From the NCBI GenBank assembly GCA_900766055.1, contig CAAFTZ010000022.1, positions 1-10,221 of the forward strand: a stretch of DNA of 10,221 nt, written 5' to 3'. The stretch comes from an uncultured Parasutterella sp. (GTDB lineage: Bacteria; Pseudomonadota; Gammaproteobacteria; Burkholderiales; Burkholderiaceae_F). The position numbers and the translations under genes were made by a program. Under the pieces are notes generated by a model that ran no database searches, had not been told where the DNA came from, and worked only from the letters and a program-made list of their open reading frames with translations. Of this stretch, positions 1 to 6,713 are shown one piece after another (position 1 is the stretch's first letter; every line of letters starts with the position of its first letter).

Positions 1-177
1 CTGCACTTGGCGGCTGATCAGTTGTTAAAGATCTCGCTAGCATCCGCCGCACCAATTGAATGAAACTACTATTTTGAAACTTGTCTCCGTTGCCCTTAAC
101 TTGGCGAAGATCGTGGTGCTATTCAGACGCCTGGGACATTATCGTTTTCTATTCCGGCAGACGGTGCTTCGATCGGA

Positions 178-1050
178 TTGAACCATGTCGTTCCTTCCCT
201 TCAATCTTTTGAAAGTTGGCACGGATTGGCATCTAGGCCGGCAACGGAAGCTTCTCATGACAGCGTCTTCATCAGGCCAAAAATCGGAGGCAATTACACA
301 AGGAACAGTTTGAGGTTTCTTCCTATTCAAGCCGATGTCGCTTTCAACACAACGGTCGGCAATGAGGTGACTTTCAAACCTTCCGGCGTTCTCCTCGGTC
401 TTGGTTCGAAACTTCGCATCACTGGTCCATGGCTTTCGGAGGAGACCATCAATGTTCAGATTCAAAAAATACAGTTTGTCCCGGCTGTTAGAGAAAGGAG
501 TTTTTCAATCGAATCCCGGAGAGAGCTGATAGTCGAGACAAAGTACGGTCTTTTGACCTTGGCGGACCTAAAAGGACTAAGCCGAGGATTGGACGCTGGC
601 GATGAACTCTCCTGTCAGTGTGTCTTGACCGCGACCTTTGAGAGAGGAGATTTTGTCAGCGGACAAAACTTAGTCGCCCAAGTTTATTCAGTCATACAGG
701 GTGCATTGACTGAAAACAATCCTGAGAAATTTTCTCGGTTTTTCCTGAGAGACTGTAATTACCGGTTCATAGAGCATCCGGTTTTCAAAGGTAAACCGGA
801 AAAAATCTTTTCCCAGCTCTCAGGGGATTGCGCTTACGCCAAGATCGTGAGAAGAAATAACAAGGCCTTGATTCGTGACAGAGTCAGCGTCTTAGTTTGG
901 AAGACGCCGATCGGCAGTTTTGTATTGGCGTTTGATCTCACATCTAACGGAATCAGCGGTGTCTACGTTGATGCTACAGAAAATTACTCTCTAAAGGAGG
1001 AGGTGCTGTTTTTCCGCTGGGTTGAAGAGAGCGGAAGATTGCTTCCGTAG
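178..1050 (+). CDS. Hypothetical protein, no ATG in frame, possibly 5'-damaged
   Basis: I do not recognise this protein. The frame is open from base 100 to the TAG at 1048-1050, but it contains no ATG and the translation has no internal methionine. Candidate starts are TTG 178, TTG 226, TTG 310 and GTG 367. TTG 310 has the best ribosome site (AAGGA at 300-304, 5-base gap) and would give about 246 residues; TTG 178 gives 290. The composition is that of a soluble protein, with no signal peptide or membrane segment. The first two thirds look beta-rich. Residues from about 165 on (VYSVIQGALTENNPEKF, then HPVFKG and a beta-rich end) recall an NTF2/SnoaL-like alpha+beta fold, which is only a weak resemblance. 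A GC-rich hairpin follows the stop. It could be a real gene with a non-ATG start, or the 3' part of a gene that lost its beginning. Confidence 0.5.
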   Translation: MNHVVPSLQSFESWHGLASRPATEASHDSVFIRPKIGGNYTRNSLRFLPIQADVAFNTTVGNEVTFKPSGVLLGLGSKLRITGPWLSEETINVQIQKIQFVPAVRERSFSIESRRELIVETKYGLLTLADLKGLSRGLDAGDELSCQCVLTATFERGDFVSGQNLVAQVYSVIQGALTENNPEKFSRFFLRDCNYRFIEHPVFKGKPEKIFSQLSGDCAYAKIVRRNNKALIRDRVSVLVWKTPIGSFVLAFDLTSNGISGVYVDATENYSLKEEVLFFRWVEESGRLLP

Positions 1051-1055
1051 AGTCA

Positions 1056-1084
1056 GTGCCGGCGGCTCTTGGCGTCCCCGGCAC
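1056..1084 (+). terminator. Possible hairpin terminator after the hypothetical gene
   Basis: GTGCCGG (1056-1062) pairs with CCGGCAC (1078-1084), a 7-bp stem around a 15-base loop, just after the TAG at 1048-1050. Only CCTTT follows, so the U-tract is poor. It may be a weak terminator or just a hairpin. Confidence 0.4.
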
Positions 1085-1126
1085 CCTTTGCTCGAAATTT
1101 GAAGAAAAAAAATATTTGATGTTTCT

Positions 1127-1140
1127 TTGATTTTAGTCAA
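1127..1140 (+). promoter_or_regulatory. FNR/ANR-type binding site upstream of flavin reductase 1
   Basis: TTGATTTTAGTCAA matches the known FNR consensus TTGAT-N4-ATCAA at 9 of 10 fixed positions; the only mismatch is G for A at 1136. Its centre lies at 1133.5. That is about 42 bases before the start point predicted from the -10 at 1164-1169, the -41.5 spacing of class II FNR-activated promoters. The gene it precedes is of anaerobic respiratory type, which agrees with this reading. Confidence 0.65.
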
Positions 1141-1158
1141 GCACCCTAAGGTGCACCT
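1141..1158. repeat. Overlapping inverted repeats, candidate operator
   Basis: GCACC (1141-1145) and GGTGC (1150-1154) form an inverted repeat around CTAA. The perfect 10-base palindrome AGGTGCACCT (1149-1158) overlaps it. The element lies between the FNR box and the -10, where a bound protein could affect transcription. It may be a site for the neighbouring response regulator or another factor; this is inference. Confidence 0.4.
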
Positions 1159-1163
1159 AAAAG

Positions 1164-1169
1164 TACTAT
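1164..1169 (+). promoter_or_regulatory. Candidate -10 box of flavin reductase 1 promoter
   Basis: TACTAT matches TATAAT at four of six positions including both ends. The predicted start point is about 1175-1176, leaving a leader of about 50 bases before ATG 1225. There is no good -35, as expected for a promoter that depends on an activator at -41.5. It also places the in-frame ATG at 1168 upstream of the transcript. Confidence 0.45.
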
Positions 1170-1212
1170 GACCTTGCTTTCAGAAAAAAGCACAGTGAAT
1201 GAGTCAAACATC

Positions 1213-1218
1213 AAGGAG
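1213..1218 (+). promoter_or_regulatory. Ribosome binding site that sets the start of flavin reductase 1
   Basis: AAGGAG lies 6 bases before ATG 1225. The in-frame ATG at 1168 has no such site. Starting at 1225 puts the twin-arginine signal at the very N-terminus. Confidence 0.85.
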
Positions 1219-1224
1219 AATCAA

Positions 1225-2742
1225 ATGAATATGAATAGAAGAATGTTCTTCAAGTCCATGGGCGCCGCAACCGTAGCAGCCACCCCGATTTCTTCAGCTC
1301 TTGCCAATGTTGTTAGCCCGAAGAAATGGGATCAGACCTGTGAAGTTCTTGTTATCGGCGCCGGCGCAGCCGGTCTCTTTGCTGCCGTTTCGGCCAAAGA
1401 AAGCGGTGCAAAGTCCGTTGTACTTCTGGAAAAAGCTGCCAGCCCGTTCTTGAACTCCACCTCTCTTTCTGCAGGCAGTGTTAACGCTACAGGCACGAAA
1501 GCTCAGTTTGCCGCCGGCGTTGAAGATCGCGGCAATGCTGCCGAATTTGCCAAAGAAGTCGAAAAGACCGGCAAAGGGCTTGCAGATCCACAGCTTGTCA
1601 AGCTCTTTGCAGAAAACTCTGCGATGGCACTTGACTGGCTAACCGACCACGGCGTCGTTTTCACACCTCAGCCCAATTCCGCTTTCCGTCTCAAACGTAT
1701 GCACGGATGCGACAAACATACCGGTGCACAGTATGTTGACGTACTTTTCCAAAATGCTAAGAAGATCGGCGTCGACATCAAGCTCAATACTAAGGTTGTT
1801 GAACTGATCACCAACACTGAAGCAAATGAAGTTTTGGGCGTTAAAGCCGAGTCCAACGGCAAGCCCCTTTATGTCAGAGCTACGAAAGGCGTTGTTATTG
1901 CTACCGGCGGCTTCTGCGGGGATGTCAACATGATCGATAAATTCATACTCGACTTCCGCGGCGCTTTGACATTTGCTTCTGCCAACAGTGAAGGCCAGGG
2001 TCTGAAGATGGCCGAGAAGATCGGCGCAGCCAGCACGCATATGAACTTCGCAGCTGTTTACGGCTACGGTGTTCCGATGTCCAAAGATAAGAACAATCGC
2101 AAAGGCTGGATTTTCCGCGGTCACGTCATGAACCTGTACGGCCCGATCACCGTTGGTCCGGACGGAAAACGTTTCGTCAACGACGACCTTGGAGCCACAT
2201 CAATTTCTCAGGCAATGTCGCACCTAGGTTTCAAGAAGGTATTCCAAGTTGCTACCGAAGCCCAGCTTCTTGACTTCATGAAGAATGATCCGATTCAAGT
2301 GATCGGCTGGGATCAGAATACATTCAAGAAAGAACTTGAAGAACAGAAGGTATTTGTAGTTAAGGCCGATACGATTGCCGAACTCGCTAAGAAGATGGGC
2401 CTTCCGGCTGATCAATTGGAAGCGACTGTCAAACGCTACAACCAGTTTGTTAAGAACGGCAAGGACGAAGACTTCGGCCGTAAATATATGAAGGGTACAT
2501 TCGAGAAAGGACCTTTCTACGGCTTCATCGGACAGCCGATTGCCGGTATCTCCCTGGGCGGTTTGAAGGTTAATAAAGACCTGCAGGTACTTGATGTTTA
2601 TGATCAGCCGATCAAACATCTGTATGCAGCCGGTGAAGCTATCGGCGGTATCCACGGCGGCTCTTACATCGGCGGCAACTCCGTCGGTTCCAGCTTGACC
2701 CTCGGTATGGTTGCAGGCAAGAAAGCCGCAGCAAGTAAGTAG
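1225..2742 (+). CDS. Tat-exported FAD-dependent reductase (fumarate/urocanate reductase-like, flavocytochrome c family)
   Basis: A 505-residue periplasmic flavoprotein of the FAD_binding_2 family, expected to reduce the C=C bond of an unsaturated organic acid as an anaerobic electron acceptor. The N-terminus NRRMFFK (R5-R6) followed by a hydrophobic stretch ending SALA is a Tat signal. The FAD Rossmann motif GAGAAG is at residues 45-50. The C-terminal flavin and active-site stretch GEAIGGIHGGSYIGGN contains H477 and Y481. By comparison with fumarate reductase FccA, the HHTMGG segment reads GISLGG and the Arg of HGANRLGG is replaced by Tyr, so the substrate is probably not fumarate. There is no CxxCH haem site and no FMN-binding domain, so electrons must come from a separate protein. 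It has its own FNR-type promoter and ends just before a terminator. Arginine codons are mostly CGC/CGT, unlike its paralog at 5211-6689, which suggests high expression. The substrate cannot be read from the sequence. Confidence 0.9.
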   Translation: MNMNRRMFFKSMGAATVAATPISSALANVVSPKKWDQTCEVLVIGAGAAGLFAAVSAKESGAKSVVLLEKAASPFLNSTSLSAGSVNATGTKAQFAAGVEDRGNAAEFAKEVEKTGKGLADPQLVKLFAENSAMALDWLTDHGVVFTPQPNSAFRLKRMHGCDKHTGAQYVDVLFQNAKKIGVDIKLNTKVVELITNTEANEVLGVKAESNGKPLYVRATKGVVIATGGFCGDVNMIDKFILDFRGALTFASANSEGQGLKMAEKIGAASTHMNFAAVYGYGVPMSKDKNNRKGWIFRGHVMNLYGPITVGPDGKRFVNDDLGATSISQAMSHLGFKKVFQVATEAQLLDFMKNDPIQVIGWDQNTFKKELEEQKVFVVKADTIAELAKKMGLPADQLEATVKRYNQFVKNGKDEDFGRKYMKGTFEKGPFYGFIGQPIAGISLGGLKVNKDLQVLDVYDQPIKHLYAAGEAIGGIHGGSYIGGNSVGSSLTLGMVAGKKAAASK

Positions 2743-2763
2743 TTTTTCCTGCTAGGAAGTTCG

Positions 2764-2810
2764 AAACACCTTATCTAAAATTTTGAGGGTAAGGTGTTTT
2801 GTTTGTTTTT
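2764..2810 (+). terminator. Rho-independent terminator between flavin reductase 1 and the kinase gene
   Basis: AAACACCTTA (2764-2773) pairs with TAAGGTGTTT (2790-2799), a 10-bp stem with a 16-base loop. A T-rich tail, TTTTGTTTGTTTTT, runs to 2810. The kinase ATG begins at the next base, so the right arm and tail are also the leader of the kinase gene. It should separate the reductase transcript from the regulatory operon, perhaps incompletely. Confidence 0.75.
2776..2781 (+). promoter_or_regulatory. Possible -10 box for the kinase operon, inside the terminator loop
   Basis: TAAAAT matches TATAAT at five of six positions. A weak -35-like TAGGAA lies 17 bases upstream (2753-2758). A transcript starting near 2788 would lack the left arm of the terminator and so escape it. 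The -35 is poor, so confidence is low. Confidence 0.25.
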
Positions 2811-4598
2811 ATGCGTCTGAAAAAGTTTTTGTTAACAGCATTCATAGTGCTCGCAGCGCCCTGTGTCTATGCAGCGAAGGATTCCCCAACCGTTTTTCGG
2901 GTATCCGTCATGCAGTCTGATGAGCATCTTTTTCATGAAAGCATTATTGAAAACCTCGAAGGAGCCCTAGAAAAAGCCCTCGGAGCAAAAACAAAAGTCG
3001 AGATCTCAACGGACAGCCCTGAAACGATCAAAACCAAGTTAAGAGAAGGGCGAGTTGAACTGGTTTTTTGCAACAGCGTTCTTTACCGAGCGCTTCTTCC
3101 CTATGGCGTCAGAGATCTGGCAACGGTTCACAGTGATTGGAATCCTAATCCCAATCGCGCGGACGGAGCCGCCTTAATCGTCAAAAGAGATAGTGAGATT
3201 TCATCTCTGAACCAGCTTTTAAATCTCAAAGATCCCAAAGTAGCGATGGAAAAGAGCAGGCACTTCGATGTTCTCTACTACATACTCGGAGAGTTCGAAA
3301 CGCTGAAGCTCGATATTGAAAAATTTAAAACCTTTCTCTCAGAAAATACTCAAAAAAGCTCTGAGCTCGTAAAAGATGTCATTCAGGGAAAAGCAGATGC
3401 AGCGCTTCTTCCGGCATGTTTCTTGGAGCAACATGTCGTCGAATATCCTTCTTTGTATCGTGAAATAAAAGTTCTCAATCCCTTACGTTCGTCTGAGCTG
3501 CCGTGTACCGTTTCAACGACTCTTTATCCTAATTGGTCCGTACTGATTACGCCGAATATTTCGATGAAGCAGGCGACGGACATTGCGGCAACACTTCTCA
3601 CACAGTCTAAAAGCAGTGACGGAGCGTGGTGGTCTGTGTCAACTCAGTTCGATGGCGTGGATAAACTGCTGAAAAATCTTAAGGTAGAGCAGTATTCATA
3701 TTTGCGCGAGTGGACGCTTAGAAGATTTTTCGAAGAGTATTTTCCCTTCATTATTCTTTTCGGTGCCTTTCTTACCGGCGTGATATTGTACAGCTGCGTT
3801 GCGAATCGCCTGATTAAGATACGAACCAGACAACTTTCCCAGAGTCTTTTGAGGCTTTCAAAGTACAAGAAAGAATTCGAGCTTGTCAGAAGAGACAATG
3901 AGATTTATCACCGTATGGGCATCGTGTCTCATATTTCCAGCCTTATCTCACATGAGTTGAGACAGCCGCTTAACACGATCAGCTGCTATTCGCAGGGACT
4001 GTTGATGAGGTTAGAGAAGGGCCCGATGGAGCAAGGGCAGATTTCGGATATCGTTTATCAAATTCACAAAAAGACACAGGGTGCCGACGAGATTATTAAA
4101 AAGGTTAGAGATTTTGCAAAATTCGGAAGCCGCCCGGTTGCAACGGGGTTAAATCAGAGCGTTCGAAAAGCGGTAGATGTTTTTCTGCTTAGCAGCCAGT
4201 GTGCGTCTGTCGTGGAATTTAAACCCTCGGAAGCCGCTTGGATAAAGATCGATCCGTTTGAGCTGGAGCTGCTGGTACTTAACCTCTTGAGAAATGCCAG
4301 TGAAGCGCTGATCAAAACAGCCAATGCCCAAATTGACGTGAACGTTACTATCAATAAGGAAACCTCGGAACTGACGCTGTCCGTCAAAGACAACGGACCC
4401 AAACTTTCGGAAGAAACATTGATCAAAATTAAAAGAGGCTTTGACACCACCAAGAAGAACGGAACAGGAATGGGCCTTGTGATTGTCTCCGAGATAGTCT
4501 CTAACGCTCGGGGCAAGCTCGACTTTATCCCTTCCAAGGATCGCGGCCTTCTTGTAAAGATTACTTTTCCTTTAGATACTCATGAACAGAAAAATTGA
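2811..4598 (+). CDS. Membrane sensor histidine kinase with PhnD-like periplasmic domain (TtrS-like)
   Basis: A 595-residue kinase. A signal peptide (MRLKKFLLTAFIVLAAPCVYA) leads into a periplasmic domain of about 280 residues that resembles phosphate/phosphonate-type substrate-binding proteins (PhnD-like), as in the tetrathionate sensor TtrS. One membrane helix (about 311-332) is followed by a probable coiled coil, then the dimerisation domain with phospho-acceptor His381 in SHELRQPL. The ATPase domain has N495 in the N-box (LNLLRNASEAL), DNGPK at 527 (the usual second Gly of the G1 box is Lys) and GTGMGL near 551. There is no PAS or HAMP domain. ATG 2811 gives a normal signal peptide; a TTG at 2799 would add four residues. 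Its 3' end overlaps the regulator gene by 17 bases. It lies between two flavin reductases, so it probably senses their substrate; this is inference. Confidence 0.88.
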   Translation: MRLKKFLLTAFIVLAAPCVYAAKDSPTVFRVSVMQSDEHLFHESIIENLEGALEKALGAKTKVEISTDSPETIKTKLREGRVELVFCNSVLYRALLPYGVRDLATVHSDWNPNPNRADGAALIVKRDSEISSLNQLLNLKDPKVAMEKSRHFDVLYYILGEFETLKLDIEKFKTFLSENTQKSSELVKDVIQGKADAALLPACFLEQHVVEYPSLYREIKVLNPLRSSELPCTVSTTLYPNWSVLITPNISMKQATDIAATLLTQSKSSDGAWWSVSTQFDGVDKLLKNLKVEQYSYLREWTLRRFFEEYFPFIILFGAFLTGVILYSCVANRLIKIRTRQLSQSLLRLSKYKKEFELVRRDNEIYHRMGIVSHISSLISHELRQPLNTISCYSQGLLMRLEKGPMEQGQISDIVYQIHKKTQGADEIIKKVRDFAKFGSRPVATGLNQSVRKAVDVFLLSSQCASVVEFKPSEAAWIKIDPFELELLVLNLLRNASEALIKTANAQIDVNVTINKETSELTLSVKDNGPKLSEETLIKIKRGFDTTKKNGTGMGLVIVSEIVSNARGKLDFIPSKDRGLLVKITFPLDTHEQKN

Positions 4599-5208
4599 GA
4601 AAGAAATCATTCGTCTCGTTGATGACGATGAAGATCAGAGAAAAGCACTGCGCTTTCTCCTGGAGGCCGCCGGCTACGAAGTTCGAGACTATCCGAGCGG
4701 AAGAGACTTTTTGGTGAACGACGAGCCCTCTGTTCCCGGATGCGCCATTTTGGATCTTCAGATGCCGGAAATGGACGGGCTAACACTTCTCACGATCATG
4801 AGAGAGCGCGAATATCGTGTACCTGTGGTTTTTCTTTCAGCGCACGGCGACATTCCATCTACAGTGGAGGCGATGAAGAAGGGAAGCCTCGATTTCTTGG
4901 AAAAACCGGTTGACAGCCAGAAACTCTGTCAGCTTTTATCCGATATTCTCAAGAAGGACAGAGCTACGCGAAATGCCGGTATGGAACCGGAAGAGGCAAA
5001 GAAGCTTTTCCTGAAGTTATCGCCCCGCAGGCAGGAAATCGCAAAACTGATTTCTAAAGGATTGCTGAAGAGAGAGGTTGCCGAGCGGCTGAACATCAAT
5101 CTTAAAACCGTCGAAGCGCACTGCCAGTTCATTTATTCCCAGCTAAATGTCCATTCGGTCGTTGAACTTTCTTCCATTATTTGCGGCGCAGAACTTTCCG
5201 AGGATTGA
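4582..5208 (+). CDS. Two-component response regulator, REC + LuxR-type HTH (TtrR/FixJ-like)
   Basis: A 208-residue cytoplasmic transcription regulator. The receiver domain (about 9-125) has the acidic pocket DDDED (14-18), phospho-acceptor D58 in LDLQMPEMDG, S86 and K108 in the EKP motif. A short linker leads to a LuxR/GerE helix-turn-helix (about 145-200) containing LSPRRQEIAKLISKG and LNINLKTVEAH. The size and layout are those of FixJ/TtrR regulators. The ATG lies inside the end of the kinase gene without a clear ribosome site, which suggests translational coupling; the stop is 2 bases before the next gene. It is surely the partner of the upstream kinase. Targets are probably the flanking reductase genes, but no binding site is proven. 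Confidence 0.9.
   Translation: MNRKIEKEIIRLVDDDEDQRKALRFLLEAAGYEVRDYPSGRDFLVNDEPSVPGCAILDLQMPEMDGLTLLTIMREREYRVPVVFLSAHGDIPSTVEAMKKGSLDFLEKPVDSQKLCQLLSDILKKDRATRNAGMEPEEAKKLFLKLSPRRQEIAKLISKGLLKREVAERLNINLKTVEAHCQFIYSQLNVHSVVELSSIICGAELSED
5200..5204 (+). promoter_or_regulatory. Ribosome binding site of flavin reductase 2, inside the regulator gene
   Basis: GAGGA lies 6 bases before ATG 5211 and overlaps the last codons of the regulator. It selects ATG 5211 over the in-frame TTG 5181, which has no such site. Confidence 0.8.
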
Positions 5209-5210
5209 AG

Positions 5211-6689
5211 ATGAAAAGAAGAACTTTATTGATTAGTCCTCTTTCATTTGTTCTGCCGTCTTTGGTGAACGCCAAGCCTATTGAAAAAACCGAAACGGCC
5301 GAAATCGTCATCATCGGTGCGGGTGCGGCCGGACTGTTTGCAGCCGTGGCGGCAAAGGAAAACGGCGCCGGAAGAGTAGTTTTGGTTGAAAAAAATCCGT
5401 CTCCTTTCTTTAGTTCTACTTCTTATTCTGCCGGCAGCGTGAACGCATCCGGCACTCTGGCGCAGTTGAAACACGGTATTCAGGACATCGACGGGAAGGA
5501 AGAATTTACGGAGGAAATTCTCAGACAAGGAAACTACGAGAATGATAAGGCGCTGGTGGCGAATTACGTAGAGAACGCAGCGCCGGCTTTAGATTGGCTG
5601 ACGGAAAAAGGTGTGGAGCTGACACCGTCGACGAACATTGCCTTCCGCATGAAAAGAATGCATGGCTGCGACTTGGCGACCGGAGCAAGATATGTTGAAG
5701 TGCTTTTCTCGGAAGCTATACGTTTAGGTGTTGAGATTTGGTTCAACACAAAGGCTACGGATCTGATTACGGAAAAAGGCAATGAGGTTCTCGGAGTCCA
5801 ATATAAAAGAGGCAGAAGCTACGGCAATTTGCTGGCACAAAAAGGCGTGATCTTAAGTACGGGAGGGTTTGGCGGGGATGTCAGCCGCGTTGACCAAGAT
5901 ATTCCGAAGTTTGCAGGACTTCCGACATTTGCCTCTCCCTCCAGCCGAGGAGAAGGCCTGGATATGGCAAGACAAATCGGTGCAGCAACGCATCTATTGG
6001 ATTATATGGGTGCTTACGCGTATGGTTTTCCGCTGGATGAAGAGACAAGAAGAGGATTGATTTTCCGCGGGCATGTCATGAATTTATATGGTTCGATCAC
6101 TTTGAATAAAGAGGGAAGACGATTTATTAATGATGATCAGAACTCTACGAAGGTTGCTCAATTCCTCGCTTCTCATCATGAAAGAACCGTCTATCAATTA
6201 GCGACCGAGGCTCAGCTGTCGGATTTCATGAAAAACGATCCCATTCAAGTTATTGGCTGGGACCGAACGAAATTCAATCAGGAAAAAGAGGAAGGTGGTC
6301 ACTTTATTAATAGGGTCAACTCTCTAGAAGAGTGCGCCTCGGAAATGGGATGCAGTTTCGACACGCTGAAAAATACGATCGATGTTTACAATCGTTCAGT
6401 TGCTTCAGGAAATGACGAGAAATTCGGACGGAGGTTCATGAAGGGCCAGTTCTTATCAGGTCCGTTTTATCTGTTTAAATGCACGCCCGTTGTCGGGATT
6501 ACCATCGGAGGATTAAAAGTTAACGAGAGAATGCAGGTGCTTAATGAACATGGGGAGCCTATATGCAATTTATATGCAGCCGGAGAAATCGTCGGCGGTT
6601 TGCACGGAACCTCATACATTGGGGGTTGCTCCTTAGCCGGAGCTCTGGCCCTGGGCAGAATGGTCGGCGAACAGCTTGTAAAGAGCTAA
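5211..6689 (+). CDS. Tat-exported FAD-dependent reductase, paralog of the protein at 1225-2742
   Basis: A 492-residue paralog of the first flavin reductase, alignable along its whole length (for example FMKNDPIQVIGWD and IFRGHVMNLYG occur in both). The N-terminus KRRTLL plus a hydrophobic stretch ending VNA is a Tat-type signal. GAGAAG is at residues 36-41, KRMHGCD is shared with the paralog, and GGLHGTSYIGG holds H465 and Y469. Like the paralog it has GIxxGG and Tyr where fumarate reductase has HHTMGG and Arg, so both probably use the same kind of substrate. No haem or FMN domain is present. The start is 2 bases after the regulator stop, so it is part of the kinase-regulator operon and probably translationally coupled. 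Its arginine codons are mostly AGA, unlike paralog 1, which fits lower expression or older divergence. It could be a second respiratory reductase, or a low-level enzyme that takes part in sensing. Confidence 0.88.
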   Translation: MKRRTLLISPLSFVLPSLVNAKPIEKTETAEIVIIGAGAAGLFAAVAAKENGAGRVVLVEKNPSPFFSSTSYSAGSVNASGTLAQLKHGIQDIDGKEEFTEEILRQGNYENDKALVANYVENAAPALDWLTEKGVELTPSTNIAFRMKRMHGCDLATGARYVEVLFSEAIRLGVEIWFNTKATDLITEKGNEVLGVQYKRGRSYGNLLAQKGVILSTGGFGGDVSRVDQDIPKFAGLPTFASPSSRGEGLDMARQIGAATHLLDYMGAYAYGFPLDEETRRGLIFRGHVMNLYGSITLNKEGRRFINDDQNSTKVAQFLASHHERTVYQLATEAQLSDFMKNDPIQVIGWDRTKFNQEKEEGGHFINRVNSLEECASEMGCSFDTLKNTIDVYNRSVASGNDEKFGRRFMKGQFLSGPFYLFKCTPVVGITIGGLKVNERMQVLNEHGEPICNLYAAGEIVGGLHGTSYIGGCSLAGALALGRMVGEQLVKS

Positions 6690-6698
6690 GTGCTTTTT
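6680..6698 (+). terminator. Weak candidate terminator at the end of the kinase-reductase operon
   Basis: AAAGAGC (6680-6686) can pair with GCTTTTT (6692-6698) through one G-T wobble around a 5-base loop, and the right arm is itself T-rich. It overlaps the stop codon at 6687-6689 and fills the 24-base gap to the convergent gene. Confidence 0.35.
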
Positions 6699-6713
6699 TA
6701 GAAGAGCTTGTTT

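Noticed and set aside
1..63. Open frame at the left edge ending TGA 61-63 as the 3' end of a gene
   Set aside because: Only 20 codons are visible and such a run is common by chance. I see no recognisable protein end.
1168..1224. ATG 1168 as the start of flavin reductase 1
   Set aside because: It would bury the twin-arginine signal behind 19 residues, lacks a ribosome site, and lies upstream of the predicted transcript start. ATG 1225 has AAGGAG at the right distance.
1639..2124. Long antisense ORF inside flavin reductase 1
   Set aside because: It is a shadow of the biased codons of the plus-strand gene, without ribosome site or recognisable protein features. The same holds for other antisense frames at 2224-2655, 4154-4537 and 8806-9273.
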